DNA of 64,000 bases from Schistosoma haematobium (Eukaryota > Platyhelminthes > Trematoda > Strigeidida > Schistosomatidae). The notes beneath the pieces were generated by a model. It searched no databases. It saw only the letters and a list, made by a program, of their open reading frames with translations, and was not told the origin of the DNA. The first letter of the stretch is position 1. Each line of letters begins with the position of its first letter. This document shows, piece by piece, positions 1 to 13,400 of the stretch. The stretch lies in the NCBI RefSeq assembly GCF_000699445.3, contig NC_067201.1:17043501-17107500 (forward strand). The letters are read 5' to 3'. A program made the position numbers and the translations under genes.

Positions 1-3000
1 TAGTTCATCTTAGTTCAAATTAATCTACAGTCCAGTGTTCTTTGGCCTAAAATAATTTCTGTAAGTTCTTAATGAAAATTATCTTTAAAATATAATTAAA
101 AATTATGTATTTACAGTTCCCTCTAATATTTTTGGCTCCAAATTTTCATCCAACTACTTGTTCAAACCATATGGGGAAAAAGTTTCTAAGAAAAACCGCT
201 TCACACAATTGGTACCTATTAGTACTTGTATCCCTTTTTAACGTAAAACTACTTGAAATGGTTTGTCATTATACTTAAACTTTTAAAATTAAAGAATACA
301 CAATTCAATGATTACATTTTAAAGAGTACAATGATACTGGTAATTTGTGAAAATAACAATTTTAAAGTGGAAATTTCTAGTCAATATAAAATAAAATCAT
401 AGTTTGAATCATAAAAATAATAGTGTTTCATGATGATGAATACATTTATAGTTTTTTCTAATGTAAAATGTTTTCGCATGGATTATTAATTGGTTTCTAT
501 TAATTATAAGTTTTTAACAATATTAAGTAAAGTAGACGACTAGGGCATTTTTCTTAGAAATCTCATCAACTCTTACCTACTTATGTTTGTTACTCCTAAT
601 GGGGCATAGGCCGCCGACCAGTATACTTTAACCCACTCTGTCCTGGGCCTTTTCTAGTTCTATCCGATTCTTGTTCATTTTTCTCATACCTATCTCCATT
701 TTCCGGCGTAATGTGTTCTTTGGTCTTCCTCTTTTCCTCTAGTGATTGATAAAATTCAAATATCGATAGTACAAGAAAGGCTTGTTTAATTCCAACCACT
801 TTATACAACTTATAAAAAACATGAGATTACCTAATATCTAATATGGTGTAAAGATACTCCATAACAGTCGATTGCGAATATAACATTTACTGACAGAGAA
901 TCTATATAAGCTTTCTTTAATTAATCATTGACGTTTTTGAAGCACTGTTTTTATATTACAGAACTAGTGAGTAGTGTGTTTTTTAAAGTTGGTAGGCAAG
1001 TTTATTTTAGGTTGTGAACTCTCATTGACTGAGGTGATTGGAACGTGTGTGGATAGTCATAGTTTATCTTAATGCGTTATACTAGCTACATGAAATTAGT
1101 TTGTAAAAGTCTAGCAGAGTTAGAGTCTAGTAGTTTATATTTTCAACTTTAGTAAATTCACAAAATAGTACAACTTCCAGGTTTGATGGTTATCCCACTT
1201 CCAACATGGTTAAACTCCAGCAGTCATTACTTTTCGCTGAAACCTGTTCAATTTAACTTGAAGATAGTTGCTAGTGAGCGAAACAAATATCCCTTGCTTA
1301 GGGTTTTCCTACTAATGTTAATCTGTGATAGAAATTATCATCAAACCGAGATAATTTGTATAAAACGCCTTATCCCTAATTTTATTGATATATTTGCAGT
1401 CAAATATAGGTCTCAAAAGTCACACGACCAGTCATCTTCTTAAACTTCATAAGTATGTACTTCCATCAAATAGTCTATCTTAAGTCAATAGAGTAATGCC
1501 TACATAATTTAAAATAACATTCTCCCAGTCACTAACTGTATATTAGTCGACTTTTTGATTGAAAACTGATTTATTCACCGGGTCAATTAATCTTCTAGAT
1601 TTGAATATAGTTTTCATCAGAAACCGAGATTGGCTAAGGAATCATTCAAGAACAAGAAACACCAGACAGCTGGTTTGTTCTAGTTTAAGGATTTGAAATA
1701 TATGGCTGGCTTGTGGTTTTTTCTTCTAAACGCCGTTTAGTAGGGATTCCGAGGTCGACTCCATGACCAAACTATCAGTTTGCTCGTATTGATCATTCTG
1801 ATGTTTTATCAATCCAGCAAATACAGCAAAACAAACAAATGATAAACAGTCTAGCTCAACAAATATAAATCTTCTTAAATAAATAAATATTTTATCCTTT
1901 AATCTGGATGGTTGAATTCTAAAACTTAAATTATTTTTATAATCATCATTATTACATACTTCAAAAATAATTATTCTCTAGCATATCAATTAAGGCTTCA
2001 TGATTAGATCATTCAACCCAGTGAGTGCAACACTAAAATCATTCTCTTTCTACTTTCCTACCAAATAAAGTAGTTTTATCTTTTCTAGTATGGAATAGTT
2101 CTTCAATATAACTATTTGTATACTTTCATAATAATTGTAAATTAGTCTATTTATATACAAAATTTATTATACTTACAATCTTAATGGGTGGTAAACGTAA
2201 TTGGCTCATTGAAACAAGTCAGTGTTTACATATCACATTCCATTATATTGAATATAATAAAATAAATACTCTTAATAATTTCTTTTAACCAATCAATCAT
2301 TATTAATAATTTTGTATTCATTTTCTCAATAATTCGAGCCAGTATTTTATGAAATTTAGCATATACTTCTATATGGTTAAATACCTATCATTTTAGTGTC
2401 CTCTTTTTCATTCCAAACAAACTCATGTGATATTTAGATCTTCACACGATAAAAATAAGAATAATAACAATTCAGTATATTGTGATAATTGCCATGTTCT
2501 AATTAATTATTTTCTGCAACCTGAATAAAATTTAGGTTAGGGATAAATTAAAATAAAAACTCTCCTATCAACTAACCTCATTAAAAAAAAAGCAAATATG
2601 ATGAAAGAGAAAAGTTATCATCTTGAAAATGTTCTAATTATACTTGTATAGATCAAGTTAGACGGATAAGTAAAAGATTTTAAACATTAAAATGATGTAG
2701 TTGAAGATGGCTAACAAACTCTCGACATCTAACTAATAAACTAGCACACTGTAAAAACTATCTTTCAAACGGATTTTTAATAAAAGACTGTAGTCTTTGC
2801 GACTAGCCAAGTTAAAATTGAAGCAGCTATCCATTGATAATCACTTCAAAATATCATTAATTAACTGAAGTTATTTTCCAGCCTAGCGACTAATCAGTAT
2901 CATCCTTACTACAAGATTTTTGGGTTCTGTATTCTGTCTTGTGTGTCGAGTTCTGGATACACATTAACGAAGTGTCCTAAACCAAAATGGAATAACCGTT

Positions 3001-4216
3001 TAATGATTCATAGTCTCCAATGTCTATATCGACTTAATATTCAAGATAATTGAGACTTAATAATAACAATACACTTATTTCATTGTTTAACTTCCTCTAT
3101 ATCTTGCACTCTATTTATTACTTTTTTAATTTAGTTAGTTTACGGTTCACCTCATGTTTATTCATCCCTATAATAGATTCGTGTCTTTATTTTATTTATT
3201 TTTGTATTTACATATATAAATGTAGTTAGATGACGTGATTCTCAATCACTCCATCTCAATAACATTACCTGTAGGTTTGATTCCAAGGCAAATGAATATT
3301 AATGATTGACTACTTAACAGACAAAAGCCGATCATTAGGAGAAAAGATAGTTGGATAGTAGTTGTCAGAACATTATTTTGAAGAAAATTTTCCCAGTTCT
3401 ATTCGAACAAATGCTTTATTTACAGATAATAACGATAACAACTATTATTTTGAGACTTATTATGAAGACAGTTTCCAAAGTTTACACCCCACTGAACTAT
3501 ATGTCTGTGATATTACAATCTGGTTATTAACAACTTGGTTTCATTTGTTTGCAGCTCATTCATGACAGTATCCTGGAGATGTTTCAACAAATTTACAAAT
3601 CCCATCCAAAATTTCAAGTTATTTAGAATACTCAAATCTGGTGTCTAACTTGGACAGAACGATGACTTCGCTGTCCAGTATAAGGTTATATATTAATCAT
3701 CAAGTCCTTTATTCAGTATAACTACCAAAGTTCTTATTCAGTTATCCATTATATGATGTAGTAAAAATCAATTATGTGAGCTGATTGTTAAATTTCCAAA
3801 GTTTAAGGAAACGGAAACAAAGATATATGGTCAAATGTTTAACAATTATTCTCTCCTCATTGATTTCATCTCTCTCTTTCTCTTGATATACTGCATTCAC
3901 AAGATCGACAGGAGCATATATTTATCATCTTTTTGAGGTTACTAGAATCAAATGCAAGAAAGACACCAATACTATTGGCTTCTGGATTTCTCTAGAAATG
4001 TTCCAAAGTCACCGATTAACTAAAAGTGATATGAAACTTTTTCTAGATTTTTGGGATCTACTAGACATTGACAGATATTTCCTAATAGGATATTTTATGG
4101 ACTTCATACTTTTCTCAAAATCTCCTATCAACTTTAACATATTGCATGTTAGAATTCTTTAAAAGACTTTTTATTCACCTACAAAGTTTTCGTTCCTTTT
4201 CTTTACTCTTTTCTAG
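1..4216. other. Probable TRPM intron, no exon recognised
   Basis: The first recognised TRPM exon opens at 4217 with two bases of a split codon, so at least one more exon lies upstream and this stretch should be intronic at least in its 3' part. I looked for the pore-loop and S5 exons and did not find them. The only recognisable content is a short RTE-like 3' fragment near 600-735. The rest is AT-rich with no long open frame that resembles a known family. Confidence 0.45.
599..735 (-). mobile_element. RTE-type retrotransposon 3' fragment
   Basis: Read on the minus strand this matches the 3' end of the RTE-like elements at 33.7 kb and 56.0 kb: the segment coding for the basic post-RT tail, then the 'gtccaggacagg' type motif and the end of the element. 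It is diverged and 5'-truncated, as is usual for non-LTR retrotransposon insertions. It lacks the clean tetranucleotide tail seen in the copies at 7035 and 17780. Confidence 0.6.
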
Positions 4217-4487
4217 CTATTGATTGGCCCAGTGAATCACAGTCTGCACCATTTTTAGAAATTGTCCCAATTGCGACAGTGATATATCTGTTATACTCCA
4301 TTATTCTATTTGTCAACGTTGTTATTGCTGTATTCAATGATATATTTGCTAGAGTACGTCAACAATCTGAATTAGTTTATAACTATCTACGATATGCAGT
4401 GATTATTGAATATGAATCTAGACCATTGTTACCACCACCGTTTATTATTATCTCTTGGATTTATATGTCTATACGTAATATATACCG
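4217..4487 (+). CDS. TRPM: TRPM exon: S6 helix and post-S6 segment
   Basis: The acceptor ends TTTCTAG at 4216 and the donor is GTGAGT at 4488. The exon starts with two bases of a split codon and ends with two. It encodes 89 whole residues. First comes a short extracellular stretch before S6, then the S6 membrane helix, then the cytoplasmic block corresponding to the TRP region. [12 protein letters not shown] followed by LLPPPFIII is the most diagnostic TRPM signature in the window: the family usually has a W/F-x-x-QRY...EY/FHERP...PPP pattern here. Confidence 0.93.
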
Positions 4488-7400
4488 GTGAGTTCTACCT
4501 ATCATTTTCCCATTTAAATATGTTTTTCATCACATACTTGACGAACACTACTTTCTCTATGTTAAATACACATATTTAGTCGTATAAAAGGTTGACAAAT
4601 CTACCCTTTGAGAAGTTTCAGTTTCATTTAATATTTACCAAAGTGAATTCACTAATCAGTTGAAATTTTATTACTATCCCTTCCATATAATACAGTCTTA
4701 CAAAACGCTTCATTACATTTCAAATTTCTTTGAATGGTATTTTATTTTTAGTTCCTTTCTTCAACAATGTGCGCCATATAGTAAATAATTACTGAATGGC
4801 AATTAATGTCATATTGTCTAGTCTCTAGTACTGTTGAAATTATATCAATCGATTGTAACTTGGTTGTTATACTTTAACTGTCTTGTTTTCACGTACACCG
4901 TGTTCTGAGTTATGTCTGATGGCCAATACAAAAGGAGCATTAGACTTAGATTTCTTGCTTCTTGGTACAAGTCAGTGAAGATTATCTATAATCTTGAAGA
5001 GAACTGATGTTCCCCATATGGTTCGAACCCTTGTTATCATATCTTATAGATAAAAATGTCGACATTGAATCATTTTAAAATTGTGTCTACACTAACCCCT
5101 ATAGTTCTTATTGTCCGACCTTATTCGAATTCCGTAATACCACAAAAAATATCTACGTAATTTACGCACACAAAGAAAGTTGAATGCTAGAATCAGCTAT
5201 GCGTAATACATTTCATTGGAGATGTCTGAAACTTCCTGGCATTTCATTCCTATTGTCTTAAATTTAAACGAATTGTACACACTATACTCATATGGAAAAA
5301 TTGTTTGTGTACGTTTGTTTTTCTATGGTCAATGTAACTTTAGAGAGAATAAGTTCCCTTTTTTTCTTCAAATATTTCATTCTAATTATTATTAAGCCCA
5401 TTAACAAGGAACAAAGACGTATCTGCTAATTAAATACATGCACATCAAAATCTATTAATTTAATATATCTAATGAATTATGTGTAACATTCAATTAATTA
5501 TCATTCATTAATTAATCATATAAAATGCAGAGACTAATACAAATTTACATTAGTCTACATTGGAACAGATCGTATCAACACTTGATTGTCTACATTGTTA
5601 TGTCTTATGCACAAACGATAAATAAAAGTATGACTCATGTGAAATGTTAACTTTAATCAGCTTATATGTTGTTAAGTGAAAATGTTAAGTGATCCATGAT
5701 CTCAATAAATATGGATCAGATAGGGTGAGAGAAATAATAGTGCAATCAAATGTTTAATGGAAGATTATATTGTGTAAGAATTGCAATACGACTAGACCTA
5801 TGACGCTTCTGGCACCCAAAAAGCCAGTTTACATTATGTTACCATTTAGAGGCGACACAAATAGTCTCGTGTTGAAACGGTGACTTAAATTAGCTATCAA
5901 CCGAACATTTTATGCAGCCCAACTTGTCATTATCGAGAAGATATGGTCTATTTTTCACCAAAAGCCCAAACAGCACGTAAGCGATTGTATCACATCCCAT
6001 TGTGTCTATCAATTTACATGTATGTGTGGAAACACGTACATAGGGAGGAGCAATAGAGATTTGCAATTAAGGGTGGGTGCAGAAACAAATGGATTCCAAC
6101 GATCAAATAAGATCACGGGATAGACCAACATCATCTTCCATTGCGAAACATTTGATTGAGACTGGTCATAAGGTTGACATCAAATCAGCATTTGTAGTGT
6201 TATACAAAAGCCTTCGAGGATGTATACTAAGGTTTATTGAAGCCTTGGCTATACGGAAATTGAAACTCCCATTTATGCGTTCAAAAACAATTTGTCCTTA
6301 CACTTAACCTACCCTGGTTATATGAGTGTTTGCAGGTTATTTACCAGAGAATGAAACTTAAACATAACTGTCAAGTTTTGTTTCTGGTCCCCATTATCAT
6401 CAATTACTTAATTTAACATTTAAACCAACAATACTACTACTGCATGAATCCGAAAAAATCACAGTTTAGATCAACTTTATTTGAGTTAAAAACCTAAAAA
6501 ATGAATCATTCTATCATGACTTTTTTACAAACAAACAAAAAAAACCCACCGCATTCAGAAAGACAGTTTAAATTAAATCTAGATAGTTTGCATAAACTAG
6601 AAAGTCTGATTACATCATACAAGTCTTCGTAATGAAATATTTTTTGTATATTGAAACAGTGAAAATATAAATATTTACCTTTGTTCTTATCATGCATTTA
6701 TCATAGTATATTTGTATGTATGTGGTTTATTCACGACTAGATAGAAATATTTCTAAAAAAAAAACATAAACACTATAATCATTATACATAAGAATTGCAC
6801 TATAAACAAGAAGATGTGTACACAAATGTTTCGTTAAGTCTAAAAATATGTTAAAATGAAATAGGTTGATTTAATTTATATTACTATTTAAAATTCGTTT
6901 CCTAGCACATTTCTCGCTAACGAAACTTCAGATCTATATGATCTTCGTCTTGACTATTGACATCTATAATTCAATCGAAACTTTATCATAAAAAGTGTAG
7001 TTATTTTTTATGAATTATCATGTTATAAGTAATATACTTACTTACTTACTTACGCCTATTATCCCTCCTGAAGGGGAATAGACCGCCCACCTCCATCCAA
7101 CTCTGTCCTGGGTAATCCTTTCCAATTGCTTCCAGTTGCTATTCATTCTTTTCATGTCTGCTTCCGATCCCTGACGCACTGCTTGCCTTGGTCTTCTTCC
7201 TTATCCTTTCCCTTCGGGATTCCGAGTTAGCGATTGCCTTGTGATGAAGTTTGATGATTCCCGAAATGTATGTCCTATCCACTTCTAGCATCTTTTCCTG
7301 ATTTCCTCTTCAACTGGAAACTGGTTTGTTCTCTCCCACAGTAGGCTGTTGCTGATGATGTTTATGGATCATCAGTGTCAGAATTCTTTGATTGTTTTGT

Positions 7401-10400
7401 TTATAATTTCTAGAACATACCATATTTTGTCAAATTCTATGATTGTTTCACTTATTTGAAACAGTTTTACATTCGTTCTTTTATTGGATAAAAAATTATG
7501 AGCATTTAAATTAGTTTGATCACTTAAATGGAGTACATTTTATAAATAAATTCACAATAAGTATTCAACTTTTCACGTTTGAATTATACATTCATTACTC
7601 AACTTTCCTCTATAAGATATGAATTCTAGTTAGTTACATTAAACTGTAGATTATAACTTGATTATAGTAAGAAATGACAATACTTCAGTTATACTACTTA
7701 TTTACTAATAAATAGTAATAAAATGTTATATATTATATTATTTATTTTTTCAGTGTACACTGAAATATTCATTTTCATTAAAATTCAACTAAATACATGC
7801 ACTAATACTTGTAAAGTGTGTTGATGTTTCCTTTTTTTAGTATAGCATTCATCACATTGTTTATTTGTATCAAAAGGGTTTTTTGAGTATATTGTAGTAA
7901 TTTCAATAGTTGAGATCATGAGTCAATTGAAGCTAGACCACCATGGAAACCTGGAAGCACTGAACGGCCGTTTCGTTCTATTGTGGGACACCTTAGCAGT
8001 GCGTACCCAGGATCCTGCCTCGCGGGATTCGAACCCAGGACCTATCAGTCTCGCGCGCGAACGCTTAACCACTAAACCACTGATCCGGCATTTAATGATG
8101 TTAATGTCTAACTTCAACTAATGCACGAAATTGAACGACACATCCACCATTGTCTCCAGTGAATTTATTGTATTAAGGTTGAAATTCAAATAACTAGCTT
8201 ATATTCTCTTAAATATTTTATCAATTTACTTGTATGTTAGTTCTTTATACGTTTACATTCTCATATCTAACCAATTTAATGTCGATACACGGAATGTAAT
8301 TTGCATTAAAAGTTGATATTAGCCGGTAAACTAATGGAAACCTAGTAAGCATCAGATAGCTGTTTTACTTTACTAGTGAACTCCTCAGAAGAGAGAACCT
8401 AATATAAAATCTTCAGGATATGTTGGGAATACACGCACTAAATTGTAACTTCAATAGTTTATATGTCAATTAATTTATAACAGCATCATCTTTATCCAAG
8501 GCTAGAGCGTATCTGATGGCTTCTAGCTAGGACTTCAAGAAAAATCATCTGAATTCTACTTCTTAGATAACGGATTTTGTGTAGACCGATTCTTTTTTCT
8601 ATTCATAGTGATTTTGTATATGTATTCTACTAAGGATTTTTAAGGTAATTTCTTCATCTGATACCATTTTCTGATAAAAATTACTTTCAACAAATACACA
8701 TTGCAGACTTCAGACCAGTAGTCTATTTCGTTTATGTTTACCAGTGTACATCTAAACAAAGTCATTTGGAATAGCCAATTCAATGGTGTTATATTTAATT
8801 TAATCTTTAATAAGGTTTGATGCGTGCATCAAGATTTTTCAAAATATACTTCTCTATTCAAAAAGGTTAGTCTTTTTACATGATTGTTGATCATCATTCA
8901 TTGTAATCTATATTGTTCAATCATAACTAATTATATTTATATATAAATATTTGCACAAACATATTTTTCAGTTTTCCTCCTTAATTCTTCCTTAGTTTTC
9001 ATGTTTGGTCATTAGAAACCTCTGCTTTGTCTACTTTTTCCCTTAATTTGACATTTCACTTAATTGTCACCTTCTAACCTAATTTTAAACGGATGAACAT
9101 GATTTTTTTTCGAATAGTTTTCTACTTTTGTTATTTTCCTCTTACTTTGGTGTCATTATTTATCAAATATGTCTAACATATTATTCATCACCTAACATAA
9201 TAGTCAAATACATTATTAATATGATTTACAATTCATTGAAGTGTTAACCAATTCAACTATTACTTATGTGTAATATATCAATTTATTCGTAATATGTTTA
9301 TTTTTGTGATTGTGATAGAATTCGTAAAAAACGTCGAGCATCTAATCAGTCTAATACACTAAATCCTACTGATCTATCTGATGTACAAAAGCAAACAAAT
9401 CAAAATGCTAATAACAATAATAATAATAATAATCCAAATTCTCCATCGAAATATGATCCACGAAATCGTCGAGATAATAATGAACCTCAAGATATATTGA
9501 TAGATCCAGCGACTACTGAACTATCGGCTGGTTTAAGTAAGTTTCGATGCATATTTCTTTAAATTTTACATATTTAATACAATTTATTCCATTATGTAGC
9601 ATATAATATTCTAGGTAGAAATGACTGACTTTAAATTATAATCCACAATTTTCATGTTTTCAAATGTGATAGATAAGTGAACACTTTTAAACTGTTGAAA
9701 TTTATGTTATTATATAAACAAAAAGGTGTTCACTAAAGTTTACTTTAAGTCTTGTTCATTGGTAGTGAGATTGAGTTTCTTTTTTGATTGGCAGGCAGTC
9801 TGCTTAAATTGATAAGCTAACTACTGATAAAATAATGCAAAGAAACTATCGTAGTTTCAATTTACTGTAACTAATTAATAGGGCCTATAATACAATAGGC
9901 TAATCATAATCCGGAGAATACGAAGGTCACTTAGTACTAATCAAAAATCTCCTCAAGGACAAGTAAATGTCACTGGTCAAGAAAGGGATTCATTTATCAT
10001 GTGATTCAGTAGCACGATAATCTTTCTCTTTCTCCCTTGGTTGAAGATCAGGGCCTGGCTGGTGTATTAGTATCAGTCTCGGCCATAACCCATCATAGCA
10101 CTCAATCGCTCACACTACATTTACTAATGAGTTATCATAAAATCCTTACTATCTCTAGTTAGTCTAGTTTAAAGGCAACCGCTGTTCTGTTCGTTATTAT
10201 GTTGTAAAACATCTTATCAAGGGTAAATGGACACAATTTTTATGATTTAAGATGAATAACAGTTCATTATAGTTGTAAAAATATCTAATATACATTCCTT
10301 TATTGAATTCATGTAATTAAAATGTAAGTTAAGGGAAATTCCTTAAAATACTTTGTATTGAGAATTTTCTACTTTATCCAAATATACAGTATTGACTATA

Positions 10401-13400
10401 GCAATTACATTTTTATCCATACAAAAGCTAATCTACAGAATGTTCAAAGAATTTGATGTTTTCATTGATTGATCATTAGATAAAAACTAGTTCATATTTT
10501 CTAGTCTATATTGTTCTTGTGGTCACATTGATCAGGTTAGTGATGTATATGGACATCAAGGATACTGTCTTAAAGCCATGTTTACTACACTTTGTTGTAC
10601 GTACAATGGCTGAAGGTAATCAGTAAAAATGGTTGTACCTACGTTTCATTCTTTGTTTGGTGTATTTAAAATCTTAATGAAATTAATGCTTCTTCAAGCA
10701 TTCCGATATCCGGTACTAACTAATGAATAATTATATATTGTGATATCATTTTTAATTAAGTTCCACAAACAAAAGTTGTAATATTCCTTTACTTAGTGTT
10801 ACACTACTGGAGGCACAAACTATCGGGTCTCAAGGATTCAAGGAACTTATACAACCTAGAAAATTGAAAGCCTCGTTACTGATTTATATAGTCAGAAACG
10901 TTACTCATAATTCTATGTACAGTGATTTTTAAGTCTATCTCTTAATGATTACTCCTTAGTACATAAATTACATTCATAACTTTTCTATCACCTAATTCTA
11001 ACCACCTAATAAAGGAAATAATAATAGATAATTGATGTGGTTTACTTTTCTGAAAATGAGGGATATTGTTTTTATTTCTGTACTCTAGAACTGTTTCTAA
11101 ATCCTGATGAAGTTGAAAAATTGCATGATTTTGAAGAGGAATGTGTGGAGGACTATACACGTGTTACAAGAAAAGCTGAATTGCACAAAGCTGAAGGTCA
11201 AGTCGAAATATTAAATAAAAAGTAAGCAAAAATTAGATAATAATCATTTCCAAAATACTTACTAAGAAAAACAACATTATAATTACGCAAATTAGAAAAC
11301 AAGATATAAGTGAAGAATATAATTCCCAAATTCAATCATCATGTTTTCATCTGCTAAATAAGAAAAATATTAAACATTTTTCTAATTTTTTTATTAATCC
11401 TTGAAGATCTTAGCGAAAAGTGTAGGGTTGTGACTCCCTTACATTACGAAGCCATCGAAATGTACGGTACTTGATCTCTGCTTTTATATAAAGTATGAAG
11501 AAAAAAGAAAATTATGAGACATTGAGACCACAATTCTGGTTTTTGTAGATGTACAGTTATTGCTTCGACAATGTTGGGAAGATGCAATAGCAATACACCT
11601 AGAAAAAGCAGAATTATGTGTCCAAAAGAAATTGTTACAACCTCTTCTTCTACCATGGTCTTAATGCCTCATAGTTTTATTTCTTTTTCATACCTTTCTC
11701 CCTTCATAGCCATCCGCTTCACCTTCTATCTATATAGACAATTTACCCCCCTCCCAACTGCTTTATTTCTGTTTCTATGATCCTCATGATTACATTTAAT
11801 CTCAATTTTAACATCTTATCCTATTATGCTCATCCCTTCTTTCACACTTATAATTTCCCTATATATCTTCGTGATCAATATTCAAACCGTTACCTAAAGT
11901 ATTATTAGTGTCCCTGGTAAAAATAACGTTTTAATACCTTTTTTATTCTACCTCACTGTTACCATATTTAAAAGAATTTTGTTATCACTATTGTTGTAGC
12001 TAGTGTAATTATTATCAACCTGAAAAATTAGTATATATTTGCAGTTGCACAGCTTTGAAAATGAGTTCGCCGAAAAGTGAACTCATTGCTGAACCAATCG
12101 TTTTTATTCTACAAAGTCTAAATCACAGATTGATCTTAGATAGATCACCACTGAAAACCAGGAAGCACTGAACAACCGTTTCGTCCTATCATGGAACTTT
12201 CCAACAGTACTCGGCATTATGTATTCAGAACGAAACAGTTTTTATTCCTTCATTATTGTAAGTCATCTTTAAATTTACAGTCGATGTGGAATAAATCAAA
12301 GTTTTAGTTTTTAGCTAAATTTTACTTTTAATCTATTGTGTTCAAATGTTTTATTACTTCATTCAACTAATAATTTGCAAATGGTTTTCATTACTAATTG
12401 ACTTCTGTTGATGAACAATTAAAAATTGTGAAACATAGTTATTTCGACTTAGTTTTGTGAACTCTTCAATAGTACGCATGCATAACTAAATAATTATTAA
12501 TTAAAACTCTTAACCACTTTTGTTTACTTTTAAAATGTATATTTTCTCTTCTTACATCGATGTATAATATGTTCATTTGAACTTCCCACAGAATTGATCA
12601 CTTACAATTTCGAATGGATGAAATTCATGTAAGACAACGTCATTTACGCGGTTTAGTTCATTTAGTTGAAGAACATTTAGTCTGTATGGAGGATAATCTA
12701 CATACAACAGGAGTGATAAGTCCATCACCAGGAGTTATTCATCATCAATATAATACTAATGACATGGAACATCTGACAATGACAACTTCAACGACAACAA
12801 CAGTAAACAGTCATGAAATACCTTCCAATTCCATTGTAAATAATTCAAGTGAAAAAGATATGATATTTACTTCTAGTTTATTATGGTTACTTAAACGACA
12901 AATAGCTCAAGATTCAGGAACTACTTCAAATGGTATGATGTGAAAAAATGTAGCGGTTATCATTAATATTATTTTTATTATTATCATGATAATAAGTATA
13001 ATTACTAGTATCGCTATTATTATTTTTAATTATTCATTTCCCAATAAATGTGTTTGTAATTAAAACATCTTTCGACATCAGTAATCTTTTTTTTAATGAA
13101 TATTACTGTTTATGAAGCTTCTAATGTCATTTGCAAAACAATATTGATGTATGACCAATGAAAGTAAAATGTGATTGATCAGTGAGCTATGATACACACA
13201 CACACTCAACTTTGCTAAATGTCATGATACCATTTAATATCGTGAATTCATTTCTCTAATTGATTTCTACTCTGATTTCATTGTGGACCCTGCTCTGTTT
13301 GTGGACTCCTAGTATTTTTGTTAAATAAACTATTGTCTGACTTATTATCTGGTTCTGAATTGTTGGTCGTGAACCGTGAATATATCCGATTGTGTCGATA

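Larger units (their letters stand above)
4488..9318 (+). other. TRPM intron with nested repeats
   Basis: This intron of about 4.8 kb contains a Penelope-like GIY-YIG fragment (about 5630-6319), an RTE 3' fragment in minus orientation (7035-7385) and a SINE in minus orientation (7912-8093). Outside these it is AT-rich sequence with no feature I can name. Confidence 0.8.

Noticed and set aside
3362..3600. Open frame rich in Asn/Asp/Tyr upstream of the first TRPM exon, considered as a pore-turret exon
   Set aside because: There is no polypyrimidine tract or good acceptor before it, and no pore or S5 motif. A donor that fits the required phase (near 3510) exists only as a weak GTGATA.
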